Source: Microbacterium sp. SMR1
GTDB taxonomy: Bacteria; Actinomycetota; Actinomycetes; Actinomycetales; Microbacteriaceae
DNA: 64,000 nt
Direction: 5' to 3'
NCBI RefSeq assembly: GCF_003289625.1
Contig: NZ_QMBN01000001.1
Location: 248,001 to 312,000, forward strand
Below the pieces are notes generated by a model, which saw only the letters and a program-made list of their open reading frames with translations, had not been told where the DNA came from and did no database searches. This document shows, in pieces, positions 7,218 to 16,684 of this stretch (positions are counted from its first letter, which is position 1; each line of letters begins with the position of its first letter). The translations under genes were made by a program, and so were the position numbers.

Positions 7218-10200
7218 ATGTTCCGGAAGATCCTTGTCGCGAATCGTGGTGAGATCGCCATCCGCGCTTTCCGTGCGGCGTTCGAGCTGGGGGCCCGGAC
7301 CGTGGCGGTCTATCCCCATGAGGACAGATACTCGCTCCACCGGCTGAAAGCCGACGAGGCCTACGAGATCGGCGTCAAGGGGCACCCGGTGCGTGCGTAC
7401 CTCGACGTCGACGAGATCATCCGCGTCGCGCGTGAGAGCGGGGCAGACGCCATCTATCCGGGCTACGGCTTCCTGTCGGAGAACCCGGAACTCGCCGCGC
7501 GCGCCGCCGAGGCGGGCATCGCGTTCATCGGTCCCTCCGCACGCGTGCTCGAGATGGCGGGCAACAAGGTCACGGCCAAGAGTCACGCGGTCGCCGCAGG
7601 CGTGCCGGTGTTGCGATCGACCGACGCCTCTGACGACATCGACGCTCTCGTGGCCCAGGCAGGCGACATCGGCTTCCCCGTCTTCGTCAAAGCCGTCGCC
7701 GGCGGTGGGGGACGCGGGATGCGGCGCGTCGCCAGCCCCGACGAGCTCGCGCCGGCCCTCTCCGAGGCCATGCGCGAGGCCCGGAGTGCCTTCGGCGACG
7801 CGCGCGTCTTCCTGGAACAGGCCGTGCAGCGACCCCGCCATGTCGAGGTTCAGGTGCTCGCCGACGCCACGGGGGAGACGGTTCACCTCTTCGAGCGGGA
7901 CTGCTCGGTGCAGCGGCGCCATCAGAAGGTCATCGAGATCGCGCCGGCTCCCAATCTCGACGACGAGACGCGGGCCGACCTGCACCGGCACGCGATCGCC
8001 TTCGCGACCTCCATCGGCTACGTGAACGCCGGCACCGTCGAGTTCCTGCTCGAGACCGCCGGCCCCCGGGCAGGCGAGATCGTCTTCATCGAGATGAACC
8101 CCCGTATCCAGGTCGAGCACACGGTGACCGAGGAGGTCACCGACGTCGACCTGGTCCAGTCCCAGATGCGGATCGCGGCGGGGGAGAGCCTCGCGCAGCT
8201 CGGCCTCACCCAGGACCGCATCCAGCTGCGCGGCGCGGCTCTGCAGTGCCGCATCACGACCGAGGACCCGGCTCAGGGGTTCCGCCCCGATACGGGGAAG
8301 ATCACCACCTACCGGTCGCCCGGCGGGGCCGGCATCCGTCTCGACGGCGGCACGACCGCCGCCGGATCTCAGGTGAGCCCGCACTTCGACTCGATGCTCG
8401 CCAAGCTCACCTGCCGGGGCCGCGACTTCGGCGCCGCGGTCGTGCGCTCGCGCCGCGCCCTCGCCGAGTTCCGCATCCGTGGCGTCTCGACCAACATCCC
8501 GTTCCTGCAGCAGGTTCTCGACGACCCGTCTTTCGCTCGCGGTGACCTCAGCACGTCGTTCATCGACGAGCGCCCCGAGCTGCTCGAGGGACGCGCGTCC
8601 AAGGACCGCGGATCGAAGATCCTGGGTTGGCTCGCCGACACCACCGTCAACCGCCCGCACGGTTCTGCTCCGACGAGCGTCGACCCCCGGAGCAAGCTTC
8701 CGCGGATCGACCTCGCTGCGTCGCCACCGGCGGGCTCGCGTCAGCGCCTCCTCGAACTCGGGCCGGTGGGGTTCGCCGAAGCCCTGCGCCGCCAGACCTC
8801 GCTCGCCGTGACGGAGACGACCTTCCGCGACGCGCACCAGTCGCTTCTCGCGACCCGCGTGCGGACAAAGGACCTCGTTGCGGTCGCCCCCGCTGTTGCG
8901 CGGCTCACTCCTCAGCTTCTCTCCGTCGAGGCGTGGGGCGGAGCGACCTACGACGTGGCGCTCCGCTTCCTCGGCGAAGACCCCTGGGAACGGCTCGACA
9001 AGCTCCGTGACGCGCTTCCCAACGTGGCGCTGCAGATGCTGCTGCGCGGCCGCAACACCGTCGGGTACACCCCCTACCCGACAGCCGTCACGCAAGCCTT
9101 CGTTCGGGAAGCGGCGGATGCGGGTGTCGACATCTTCCGGATCTTCGACGCACTGAACGACGTCACGCAGATGCGGCCCGCCATCGACGCCGTCCTCGAG
9201 ACCGGAACGACGATCGCCGAAGTCGCGCTCTGCTACACGGGAGATCTGCTCGACCCGAGCGAGGACCTCTACACCCTCGACTACTACCTCCGTCTCGCCG
9301 AGGAGATCGTCGAAGCGGGAGCGCACGTCCTCGCCATCAAGGACATGGCCGGGTTGCTGCGGCCGGCCGCAGCGTCGCGCCTGGTCTCGGCGCTGCGCGA
9401 ACGGTTCGATCTCCCCGTCCACGTCCACACGCACGACACCGCCGGCGGGCAGCTGGCGACCCTTCTGGCCGCGAGCGCAGCGGGGGCGGATGCCGTCGAC
9501 GCGGCGTCCGCGCCCATGGCGGGCACGACCAGCCAGCCGTCGCTCTCCGCCCTCGTGGCCGCCCTCGCGCACACCGACCACGACACGGGGCTCGACCTCG
9601 ATGCGGTGTCGGACCTCGAGCCCTACTGGGAGGCCGTGCGGCACATGTACCGGCCGTTCGAGTCCGGTCTGCCCGGCCCCACCGGCCGGGTCTACCGCCA
9701 CGAGATCCCCGGCGGCCAGCTCTCCAACCTGCGGCAGCAGGCCATCGCCCTCGGGCTCGCCGACGATTTCGAGCTCATCGAGGACATGTACGCCGCGGCG
9801 AACCGGATCCTCGGCCGGGTTCCGAAGGTCACGCCGTCGTCGAAGGTCGTGGGCGACCTCGCCCTGCATCTGGCGGCCGTCAAAGCCGATCCCGAAGCCT
9901 TCGCCGCCGACCCGGGTGCGTACGACATCCCGGAATCGGTCGTCGGCTTCATGGCGGGCGAGCTCGGCGACCTGCCGGGCGGATGGCCCGAACCGTTCCG
10001 GTCGAAGGTGCTCGCCGGGCGCACCGTGCGCCCCGCTGTCACCGACCTGTCGGCAGCGCAGGCGGCGGACCTCGACGCGGATTCCGCAACGCGACGGCGC
10101 ACGCTGAACGCGCTGCTCTTCCCCGCGCCGACCCAGGAGTTCGACCGGGTTCGCGAGACGTACGGTGACCTCAGCGTGCTCGACACCGCGGACTATCTGT

Positions 10201-10625
10201 ACGGGCTCGTTCCCGGCGCCGAGCACGTCGTCGAGATCGAGAAGGGCGTCCAGCTCTACGTCGGGCTCGAGGCCATCGGCGAGGCCGATGACAAGGGCAT
10301 GCGCACGGTCATGGCGACGCTGAACGGGCAGCTGCGGCCGGTCTTCGTCCGCGACCGCGGGATCAGCGTCGAGGCCCGCCAAGCAGAGAAGGCCGATACC
10401 GCGATTCCCGGTCAGGTCGCGGCTCCGTTCTCGGGCGTCGTCACGCTCAAGGTGGCCGTCGGCGATGCCGTCGAGGCCGGGGCGCCCGTCGCGTCGATCG
10501 AGGCGATGAAGATGGAAGCGGGCATCACGGCGCCCGTGGCGGGCGTCGTCGAGCGGCTCGTCGTCGATCCGACCGCAGCGGTCGAAGCCGGTGACCTTTT
10601 GGTCGTCGTCCGGCCCGGCGGGTAG
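7218..10625 (+). CDS. pyc: pyruvate carboxylase
   Basis: This 1135-residue, full-length anaplerotic enzyme carboxylates pyruvate to oxaloacetate with ATP, bicarbonate and biotin. The order of domains is normal. The biotin carboxylase opens KILVANRGEIAIRAFRA and has the ATP-grasp glycine loop GGGGRGM. The carboxyltransferase domain starts about residue 530 with ETTFRDAHQSLLATR. The C-terminal biotinyl domain has EAMKMEAG, with the biotinylated Lys at about 1098. The ATG at 7218 has GGTGAG upstream and starts directly at the conserved N-terminus. It shares a divergent promoter region with the parA-like gene. Confidence 0.98.
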   Translation: MFRKILVANRGEIAIRAFRAAFELGARTVAVYPHEDRYSLHRLKADEAYEIGVKGHPVRAYLDVDEIIRVARESGADAIYPGYGFLSENPELAARAAEAGIAFIGPSARVLEMAGNKVTAKSHAVAAGVPVLRSTDASDDIDALVAQAGDIGFPVFVKAVAGGGGRGMRRVASPDELAPALSEAMREARSAFGDARVFLEQAVQRPRHVEVQVLADATGETVHLFERDCSVQRRHQKVIEIAPAPNLDDETRADLHRHAIAFATSIGYVNAGTVEFLLETAGPRAGEIVFIEMNPRIQVEHTVTEEVTDVDLVQSQMRIAAGESLAQLGLTQDRIQLRGAALQCRITTEDPAQGFRPDTGKITTYRSPGGAGIRLDGGTTAAGSQVSPHFDSMLAKLTCRGRDFGAAVVRSRRALAEFRIRGVSTNIPFLQQVLDDPSFARGDLSTSFIDERPELLEGRASKDRGSKILGWLADTTVNRPHGSAPTSVDPRSKLPRIDLAASPPAGSRQRLLELGPVGFAEALRRQTSLAVTETTFRDAHQSLLATRVRTKDLVAVAPAVARLTPQLLSVEAWGGATYDVALRFLGEDPWERLDKLRDALPNVALQMLLRGRNTVGYTPYPTAVTQAFVREAADAGVDIFRIFDALNDVTQMRPAIDAVLETGTTIAEVALCYTGDLLDPSEDLYTLDYYLRLAEEIVEAGAHVLAIKDMAGLLRPAAASRLVSALRERFDLPVHVHTHDTAGGQLATLLAASAAGADAVDAASAPMAGTTSQPSLSALVAALAHTDHDTGLDLDAVSDLEPYWEAVRHMYRPFESGLPGPTGRVYRHEIPGGQLSNLRQQAIALGLADDFELIEDMYAAANRILGRVPKVTPSSKVVGDLALHLAAVKADPEAFAADPGAYDIPESVVGFMAGELGDLPGGWPEPFRSKVLAGRTVRPAVTDLSAAQAADLDADSATRRRTLNALLFPAPTQEFDRVRETYGDLSVLDTADYLYGLVPGAEHVVEIEKGVQLYVGLEAIGEADDKGMRTVMATLNGQLRPVFVRDRGISVEARQAEKADTAIPGQVAAPFSGVVTLKVAVGDAVEAGAPVASIEAMKMEAGITAPVAGVVERLVVDPTAAVEAGDLLVVVRPGG

Positions 10626-10675
10626 CCTAAGGGGTCGGGCGCGAGCTCGAGACCTGGGAGTGGACGCAGCAAAAC

Positions 10676-12475
10676 ATGCCTGAGCGCAACGAGAATCAGC
10701 CCGAAGAGACCGATCCCGCGGTCCTCGCCGACAGCGAGAGCATTCACACGACGGCGATCGGGATCATCGGCGGCACCGCGCAGGTCGACGTCGCGCTTCC
10801 CGTCGCGGAGGACGACCTCGATGACGACGACGTCATCGACGGCGAGGTCGGCGACGAGCAGCTGACGACCGGCGACATCCCCCTCGGGGCGGGACCGGGC
10901 GAGCCGTACGGCGATGCCGACGCGTCGGAGGATGACACATCGCGTGCTTCCGACGACGAGGCGGGCGTCGGCGAGCACGCGACTCCAGACCACGACGACG
11001 ACCTCGCGGCGCCGGATCGGTCGAGCGACGGCGAGATGGGCGACGAGGTGACGGAGGCCGAAGCAGCCGACCTCGTCGTCGACGACGACATCGACGTCGC
11101 GACCGATGAGGACGTCGCGACCGACGAGGACGTCGCGACCGATGACGACGCAGCCGAGCCGGCCGACGAGGTCGTCACCGCCACGATCGACGACGAGGAC
11201 GCGGAGACCGACGGTCAGGACGACTCGGAACCGATGACCGCGGGTGCAGCCGGCGAGGCTCTGGACGTGCGTGATGAGTCCGGCGACGCGACGGACGCCG
11301 CCGTCGAGCACGACGTCCCGAAGCCCGACGTCGGAGAAACGCTCCAGGGCGGTGCCGTCGTCGCGACGGTCGTGCCGACCTCCACCCCGATCATCGGGAC
11401 CGTGCCGACGACGCGCCGGCAAGCGCACCAGGCCGCCGAGCAGGTGCGTCACGCCACCGAGCGCGTGTCCGTGGCGCGTACGACCGAGCCCGTCCTCCAA
11501 TCGCGACGTATCGGCGACCTCGAGCCCGGGCGCGAGTCCGCCGACCTCCTCACGGCCGAACGTCTGCTCGACCCCTCGCAGGTCGTGCGAGCCGAGCCGG
11601 AAGGCCGTTGGCAGCGGCTGCTGTACAGCGTCTCCGGCCATCGCATCAACCTCGGCGACGGAAAGCGCGCGCGGGCGCGGAAGGAGCTCGACCGTCGCAT
11701 CGCCGCGCCGCTGGCCGGTGGCGCGAAGTTCGTCCCCGTGCTCTCGCGCAAGGGCGGCGTCGGCAAGACGACGGTGACGACCCTCCTCGGCATGGCTCTC
11801 GCAGATGCCCGCGATGACCGCGTGATCGCCATCGACGCCAATCCCGATCGTGGCACGCTGGCCGATCGCATCGGCCGCACGAGCGGGAAGACCGTGCGCG
11901 ATCTGGCGCGTGCACGCGGTGAGGTAGTCGGCTTCAACGACCTCTCCGCCATCGTCGCGCGCGACGAAACCCGGCTCGACGTGCTGGCCTCCGACACCGA
12001 TCCGCACGTATCCGAAGCATTCAGCGATCACGATTACGAGGATGTGGCCGCGATCGCGGCGCACTATTACTCCATCGTCCTCACCGATACGGGCACCGGG
12101 ATCGTGCATTCGGTGATGGGCGCGACTCTCGGACTGTCCGACCAGATCGTCGTCGTCGCCGGTCTCTCGGTCGACGAGGCCCGGCTGGCCTCCGAGACGT
12201 TGACGTGGCTCGAATCCAACGGTTTCGCCGACGCCGTGAAGAACGCCGTCGTGGTGCTCAACACATCCCGTCCGGGAACGCCGATGGTTCGCGCGGAAGA
12301 GTTGGAGACGCACTTCGCCACGCGCGTGCGCTCCGTCCTGCGCGTTCCGTACGACCCGCACCTGGCGGCGGGGAGCGCGGTCTCGTTCCGCGACCTCGAG
12401 CCGGCGACCCGCGAAGCGGCGCGCAAACTCGCGGCGAGCGTAGTCGAAGGTCTGCGTCTGGGAGGGGCGGCCTGA
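10676..12475 (+). CDS. ParA/MinD-like ATPase with long acidic N-terminal region
   Basis: This is a 599-residue two-part protein. Residues 1 to about 330 are strongly acidic and low in complexity, with three tandem DVATDE(D) units near residues 140-157, and are probably disordered. Residues about 350-599 form a MinD/ParA-type ATPase: deviant Walker A KGGVGKT (359-365), [14 protein letters not shown] in place of the usual DxDPQ, and [10 protein letters not shown] as Walker B. Similar actinobacterial proteins accompany secretion or polar-growth systems, but nothing here indicates a partner. It ends 1 base before the def start codon, so the two are probably cotranscribed. Confidence 0.8.
   Translation: MPERNENQPEETDPAVLADSESIHTTAIGIIGGTAQVDVALPVAEDDLDDDDVIDGEVGDEQLTTGDIPLGAGPGEPYGDADASEDDTSRASDDEAGVGEHATPDHDDDLAAPDRSSDGEMGDEVTEAEAADLVVDDDIDVATDEDVATDEDVATDDDAAEPADEVVTATIDDEDAETDGQDDSEPMTAGAAGEALDVRDESGDATDAAVEHDVPKPDVGETLQGGAVVATVVPTSTPIIGTVPTTRRQAHQAAEQVRHATERVSVARTTEPVLQSRRIGDLEPGRESADLLTAERLLDPSQVVRAEPEGRWQRLLYSVSGHRINLGDGKRARARKELDRRIAAPLAGGAKFVPVLSRKGGVGKTTVTTLLGMALADARDDRVIAIDANPDRGTLADRIGRTSGKTVRDLARARGEVVGFNDLSAIVARDETRLDVLASDTDPHVSEAFSDHDYEDVAAIAAHYYSIVLTDTGTGIVHSVMGATLGLSDQIVVVAGLSVDEARLASETLTWLESNGFADAVKNAVVVLNTSRPGTPMVRAEELETHFATRVRSVLRVPYDPHLAAGSAVSFRDLEPATREAARKLAASVVEGLRLGGAA
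11093..11146 (+). repeat. three tandem 18-bp coding repeats
   Basis: Units at 11093-11110, 11111-11128 and 11129-11146 encode [12 protein letters not shown] and DVATDD. They differ at one or two third-position bases, so they are recent or kept similar, and they are a likely site of length variation in the acidic tail. Confidence 0.85.
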
Positions 12476-12476
12476 C

Positions 12477-12968
12477 ATGACGGTTCGCGCGATCCGCTTC
12501 TTCGGCGACCCGGTCCTGAAGTCGCCGGCAGCTCCGATCGAGACGATCGACGACGGTGTGCGCTCGCTCGTCCAGGACCTCCTCGACACCGTCGAGCTGC
12601 CCGGTCGTGCGGGCGTCGCCGCTCCGCAGATCGGCGTGGGCCTGCGCGCGTTCAGCTACAACGTGGACGGCGTCATCGGCTACATCCTCAATCCGCGTCT
12701 CGTCGAGGTCTCCGGTGAACCGTCTCTGATCGGCGAGGGATGCCTCTCGGTACCCAACCTGTGGCATGACACGCTCCGGCACCCGTACGCGCGCGCCGTG
12801 GGCATCGATCTCGATGGCGAAGAGATCGTCCTCGAGGGCGAGGGGCTGATGGCGCAGGCCCTGCAGCACGAGTGCGATCATCTCGATGGCATCCTGTACC
12901 TCGACCGGCTCTCGCCCGCCGAGCGTCGGATCGCCATGCGCGAGGTGCGCGAGTCGTCCTGGTTCTGA
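12477..12968 (+). CDS. def: peptide deformylase
   Basis: This 163-residue enzyme removes the N-formyl group from nascent proteins. All three metal-site motifs are present: GVAAPQIG (about 46-53), EGCLS (87-91, Cys metal ligand) and HECDH (131-135, two His ligands and the catalytic Glu). The length is typical. It begins 1 base after the stop of the ATPase gene with no clear SD of its own, consistent with translational coupling. A very strong terminator follows. Confidence 0.97.
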   Translation: MTVRAIRFFGDPVLKSPAAPIETIDDGVRSLVQDLLDTVELPGRAGVAAPQIGVGLRAFSYNVDGVIGYILNPRLVEVSGEPSLIGEGCLSVPNLWHDTLRHPYARAVGIDLDGEEIVLEGEGLMAQALQHECDHLDGILYLDRLSPAERRIAMREVRESSWF

Positions 12969-12975
12969 CGCGTCG

Positions 12976-13025
12976 CGCAGAAGCGGGGCCCGGCCGGTGA
13001 TCACCAGCCGGGCCCCGCTTCTGCG
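12976..13025. terminator. bidirectional hairpin terminator
   Basis: There is a perfect 19-bp stem (12976-12994 against 13007-13025) with a loop that is itself the palindrome GGTGATCACC. It separates the convergent def and acyl-CoA synthetase genes. Confidence 0.88.
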
Positions 13026-13033
13026 TCATCCGA

Positions 13034-14869
13034 TCATCCGAGCGGGACGTTGCTCGTCTTCACCGGCTCGTCGTAGATGTCGGAGATGGCGTCCGAGAAG
13101 TCGGTGAGGATGACGTTGCGCTTGATGCTCATCTTGGGCGTCAGGTGGCCGCTCGCCTCGGTCCACTCCGTGTCGAGGATCGTGAACTTGCGGATCGACT
13201 CTGCGCGCGAGACGTTGCGGTTCGCCTCGTCGATCGCGCGCTGGACCTCGGCGCGGACCTCGGCGTTCTTCGCCGCGTCGGCGAGGGACATGTCTCCGGA
13301 GAGGCCGTTGTTCGTCAGCCAGGTCGGCAGCATCTCCAGGTCGAGCGTGACGAGCGCGGAGATGAAGGGCTTCTGATCGCCCACGACGACGACCTGGCCC
13401 ACGATCGGGTTGGCGCGGATGGGATCCTCGAGCACGGCGGGGGCGACGTTCTTGCCGCCGGCGGTGACGATGATCTCCTTCTTGCGTCCGGTGATCGTCA
13501 GGAAGCCCTCGTCGTCGAACGATCCGATGTCGCCGGTCTTGAACCAGCCGTCGTTGAACGCCGCCTCGGTGGCCTCGGGGTTGCGCCAGTACTCCGCGAA
13601 CACGTTGATGCCGCGCACCTCGACTTCGCCGTCCTCACCGAGGCGGACCCCGACGCCGGGCAGGACCGGCCCGACCGTGCCGATCTTGGACTTCGTCGCG
13701 AGGTTGACCGTCGCGGGAGCCGTCGTCTCGGTGAGTCCGTAGCCCTCGAGGATCGTGACGCCGAGGCTGTGGAAGAAGTGGCCGAGGCGCGGGCCCAGGG
13801 GAGCGGATCCCGAGACGGCATAGGTGACGCGGCCGCCCATGGCGGCGCGGAGCTTGCCGTAGACCAGCTTGTCGAAGACACGGAACTTGAGCTTGGTCAG
13901 CAGCGGGATGCTCTTGCCCTCCTGCTTCAGCCGCGAGTGATCGATCGCGACCTGCGCGGCGGCGCGGAAGATCTTGCCCTTGCCGCCGGCTTCGGCCTTC
14001 TGCTCCGCCGAGTTGTAGACCTTCTCGAACACGCGCGGGACCGCGAGCAGGAAGGTCGGCTGGAAGGTGCCGAGAGCGGGCAGCAGCTGCTTGGTGTCGG
14101 GCTGATGCCCGGTCTTGACCCCGGCGTGGACATTGAGGATCGAGATGAAGCGGGCGAAGACGTGCGCCGTGGTGATGAACAGCAGCGTCGATGCGCCGCC
14201 GGGGTGGTTGACGACCTCCTTGAGCGCCTCGCCGGAGTTGCGGGCGAGCTCGACGAAGTTGCTGTGGGTCAGCACACAGCCCTTCGGGCGCCCGGTCGAT
14301 CCCGAGGTGTAGATGAGGGTCGCGATGTCCGAGCCGACGGCGAGGTTCCGTCGCCGCTCGATCTCCCCGTCGGACACGTCGCCCCCGCCTGAGCGCAGCT
14401 TGTCGAGATGTCCCGAAGCCATGACCCACACCTCGCGGACGAGGGGCACGGTCGACCGGATCTCGTCGATGCGACCCGCGTGGTCGGCCGACTCCGCGAT
14501 CGCGAACGTCGCGCCCGAGTCGCCGAGGATCCAGGCGATCTGCGACGCCGAGCTCGTCTCGTAGACGGGGACCATCACGGCGCCGGCGAAGAAGATCGCG
14601 AAATCGACGAGTGTCCAGTCGTACGTGGTGCGGGCGATGAACGCCACCTTGTCGCCGGGCTCGACACCGGCGGCGACGAGACCCTTCGCCAGCGCGATGA
14701 CCTCGCGTTGGAACTCGGCAGCGGAGATGTCTCGCCAACCACCGTCGTGCGGCACGGCGAAGAGCGCTCGCGACGGGGTCGCGGCGACCCGGTCGACGAG
14801 GAGATCGGTGATGTTCGCGTCAGGGGCGGCTGGAACGACAGCGGGGACTTCGAACTGGACGGCGCTCAT
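13034..14869 (-). CDS. long-chain acyl-CoA synthetase (AMP-forming), FadD15-like
   Basis: This 611-residue adenylate-forming enzyme activates fatty acids as acyl-AMP and then acyl-CoA. Visible motifs are the P-loop TLIYTSGSTGRPKGC, the GYGLTETTAP motif, the YWRNPEATE/GWFKTGDIG region and the hinge/C-terminal lysine region TGRKKEIIVTAGGKNV. I start it at the ATG at 14869 with AAGGAG upstream. A GTG at 14917 lies within the promoter zone and adds a non-conserved extension. A TAGAGT hexamer (minus strand, 14916-14921) is the likely -10. The neighbourhood (acyltransferase, aroG, PASTA kinase) parallels the M. tuberculosis fadD15 region. Confidence 0.92.
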   Translation of the reverse strand: MSAVQFEVPAVVPAAPDANITDLLVDRVAATPSRALFAVPHDGGWRDISAAEFQREVIALAKGLVAAGVEPGDKVAFIARTTYDWTLVDFAIFFAGAVMVPVYETSSASQIAWILGDSGATFAIAESADHAGRIDEIRSTVPLVREVWVMASGHLDKLRSGGGDVSDGEIERRRNLAVGSDIATLIYTSGSTGRPKGCVLTHSNFVELARNSGEALKEVVNHPGGASTLLFITTAHVFARFISILNVHAGVKTGHQPDTKQLLPALGTFQPTFLLAVPRVFEKVYNSAEQKAEAGGKGKIFRAAAQVAIDHSRLKQEGKSIPLLTKLKFRVFDKLVYGKLRAAMGGRVTYAVSGSAPLGPRLGHFFHSLGVTILEGYGLTETTAPATVNLATKSKIGTVGPVLPGVGVRLGEDGEVEVRGINVFAEYWRNPEATEAAFNDGWFKTGDIGSFDDEGFLTITGRKKEIIVTAGGKNVAPAVLEDPIRANPIVGQVVVVGDQKPFISALVTLDLEMLPTWLTNNGLSGDMSLADAAKNAEVRAEVQRAIDEANRNVSRAESIRKFTILDTEWTEASGHLTPKMSIKRNVILTDFSDAISDIYDEPVKTSNVPLG

Positions 14870-14966
14870 GGGCGGCAACTCCTTCGGTACCGGAAGCGTC
14901 TGGCAGGGTACAGACACTCTATCGGCCGCCCGGCCGCCGAGCCCGCGCGCGAACGCGGTGCCCCAT

Positions 14967-14972
14967 TAGACT
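14967..14972 (+). promoter_or_regulatory. ROK kinase -10 element
   Basis: TAGACT lies 40 bases before the GTG at 15013. GGAAAGGA at 14999-15006 serves as SD. It diverges from the acyl-CoA synthetase promoter. Confidence 0.5.
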
Positions 14973-15012
14973 TTGCGGGTCGCCGCCGGACGGCCGACGG
15001 AAAGGACCACGC

Positions 15013-15945
15013 GTGCTCAACATCGGCATCGACATCGGCGGAACCAAGATCGCCGGAGGTGTCGTCTCCGCCGACGGGACGATCGTCGACCGCATCCGCG
15101 TCGACACCCCCGCCGACACCGACGCGCTGGCCGACGCCGTCGCCGACATGGTGCGGCACTTCCGCGCATCGCACGACGTCACCGCTGTCGGTGTCGCTGC
15201 CGCGGGATTCCTCGATCGCACCCGGTCGATCATGCGCCACGCCCCGAACATCGACTGGGTGGAGCACCCGCTGCGAGCCGAGCTCGAGGCGCGCGTCGGC
15301 GTCGCCGTCGTGCTCGAGAACGATGCCAACGCCGCGGGGTGGGCGGAGTACCGCTTCGGCGCCGGCCGCGGCAGCTCCAACATGGTGATGCTGACCCTCG
15401 GCACCGGCGTCGGGGGAGCGGTCATCATCGACGGGCAGCTCCTCATCGGCGGTCGAGGAGCGGCGGGCGAGCTCGGCCACGTGCGGTTCGAGCGCGGCGG
15501 GCGCCCGTGCGGGTGCGGCCTAACGGGATGCCTCGAGCAGTACGCCTCGGGACGCGCGCTGCAGCGCGAGGCGGTGGCCATCGCTGACGACCCCGAGCTC
15601 GGTGCCGGGCTCGCGCAGGTGCGCGACGAGCACGGTTCGATCCCGGGCGACGCGATCTCGCGCCTGATCCTCGCCGACGATCCCGGAGCGCTCGAGGCGC
15701 TCCACCGGGTCGCGACGGCGCTGGGTGAGACCGCGGGCGGGTTCCAGGCGACGCTCGACCCCGAGATCTTCGTCATCGGCGGCGGCGTCGCCCAGCTCGG
15801 CGAGACGCTCCTCGCGCCGGTCCGGGCGGCCTACCGTGACGCGCTCCCGGGCGGCGAGAACGCGGCTCCCGCCGACTTCGCGATCGCGACGCTCGGCAAC
15901 GACGCGGGCCTGATCGGCGTCGCCGATCTGGCCGGGGGGCGGTGA
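15013..15945 (+). CDS. glk: ROK-family sugar kinase, probable glucokinase
   Basis: This 310-residue protein has the ROK pattern. The N-terminal phosphate-binding loop is IGIDIGGTKIAGG, the catalytic segment is ENDANAAGWAE, the second glycine loop is LGTGVGGAVI, and the zinc motif is CGCGLTGCLEQYASG with the preceding GHV(R) histidine. These mark the glucokinase branch of ROK proteins, which phosphorylates glucose for glycolysis; a related hexose cannot be excluded. No DNA-binding domain is present, so it is a kinase and not a ROK repressor. The acyltransferase gene follows after 3 bases. Confidence 0.9.
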   Translation: MLNIGIDIGGTKIAGGVVSADGTIVDRIRVDTPADTDALADAVADMVRHFRASHDVTAVGVAAAGFLDRTRSIMRHAPNIDWVEHPLRAELEARVGVAVVLENDANAAGWAEYRFGAGRGSSNMVMLTLGTGVGGAVIIDGQLLIGGRGAAGELGHVRFERGGRPCGCGLTGCLEQYASGRALQREAVAIADDPELGAGLAQVRDEHGSIPGDAISRLILADDPGALEALHRVATALGETAGGFQATLDPEIFVIGGGVAQLGETLLAPVRAAYRDALPGGENAAPADFAIATLGNDAGLIGVADLAGGR

Positions 15946-15948
15946 CCG

Positions 15949-16638
15949 GTGTTCTACTGGCTGATGAAGTACATCTTCATCGGACCCGTCGTGAAGGCGA
16001 TCTTCCGGCCCTGGATCGTGGGACGCCGTAACGTCCCGGCATCCGGTGCGGCGATCTTCGCCAGTAACCACCTCTCGGTGAGCGACTCGATCTTCCTGCC
16101 GCTCATGATCGACCGGCCGATGTCGTTCCTCGCCAAGAGCGACTACTTCACCGGAACGGGCCTCAAGGGCTGGGCCACTCGGGTGTTCATGAAGGCGACG
16201 GGTCAGATCGCCATCGACCGGACGGGCGGCAAAGCGTCCGAAGCCTCGCTCAACACGGGACTCCAGGTGCTGGGCCGCGGCGATCTGCTCGGGATCTACC
16301 CCGAGGGCACGCGGAGCCCCGATGGCAAGCTCTACCGCGGACGCACCGGATTGGCGCGCATGGCGCTCGAGGCCCGCGTGCCCGTGATTCCCGTCGTCAT
16401 GGTCGACACCGACGCGGTCATGCCCATCGGGCGCAGCATCCCCCGGGTCGGACGGGTGGGAATGGTCATCGGCGAGCCGCTGGACTTCTCTCGTTTCCAG
16501 GGGATGGAGAGCGACCGGTACGTGCTGCGCTCGGTGACCGACGAGATCATGGTCGCGCTGCAGCGGCTGGGCGAGCAGGAGTACGAAGACGTGTACGCAT
16601 CGTCGGTCAAGGAGCGCGCAGCGCAGCAGCAGGCCTGA
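15949..16638 (+). CDS. plsC: 1-acyl-sn-glycerol-3-phosphate acyltransferase family protein
   Basis: This 229-residue enzyme carries the PlsC motifs in order: NHLSVSD in the place of NHxxxxD (motif I, about residues 42-48), a phosphate-binding GKASEASL region, YPEGTRSPDGKLYRG (motif III) and VPVIPVVM (motif IV). An N-terminal hydrophobic stretch should associate it with the membrane, where the family makes phosphatidic acid. Specificity cannot be read from sequence. The GTG start is 3 bases after the ROK-kinase stop, indicating an operon. Confidence 0.9.
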   Translation: MFYWLMKYIFIGPVVKAIFRPWIVGRRNVPASGAAIFASNHLSVSDSIFLPLMIDRPMSFLAKSDYFTGTGLKGWATRVFMKATGQIAIDRTGGKASEASLNTGLQVLGRGDLLGIYPEGTRSPDGKLYRGRTGLARMALEARVPVIPVVMVDTDAVMPIGRSIPRVGRVGMVIGEPLDFSRFQGMESDRYVLRSVTDEIMVALQRLGEQEYEDVYASSVKERAAQQQA

Positions 16639-16672
16639 TTGTCACACGGCCGGCGGGGTGTCGGCCGAGCAC

Positions 16673-16678
16673 TAGACT
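16673..16678 (+). promoter_or_regulatory. aroG -10 element, leaderless
   Basis: TAGACT is followed by 6 bases and then the GTG at 16685. No SD precedes the start codon, so transcription and translation starts should coincide. Confidence 0.7.
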
Positions 16679-16684
16679 TGGCCC

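Noticed and set aside
7149..10382. 1077-codon minus-strand ORF opposite pyc
   Set aside because: High-GC codon bias keeps the complementary frame open. The plus strand is a complete pyruvate carboxylase.
11093..11146. Possible short repeat array of CRISPR type
   Set aside because: The three units are directly adjacent with no spacers and lie in frame within a coding region.
10412..12589. 725-codon minus-strand ORF opposite the ParA/MinD-like gene
   Set aside because: Shadow frame. The plus strand has Walker motifs and good gene spacing to def.
14870..14917. GTG at 14917 as start of the acyl-CoA synthetase
   Set aside because: It overlaps the predicted -10 (14916-14921). The ATG at 14869 has an SD.
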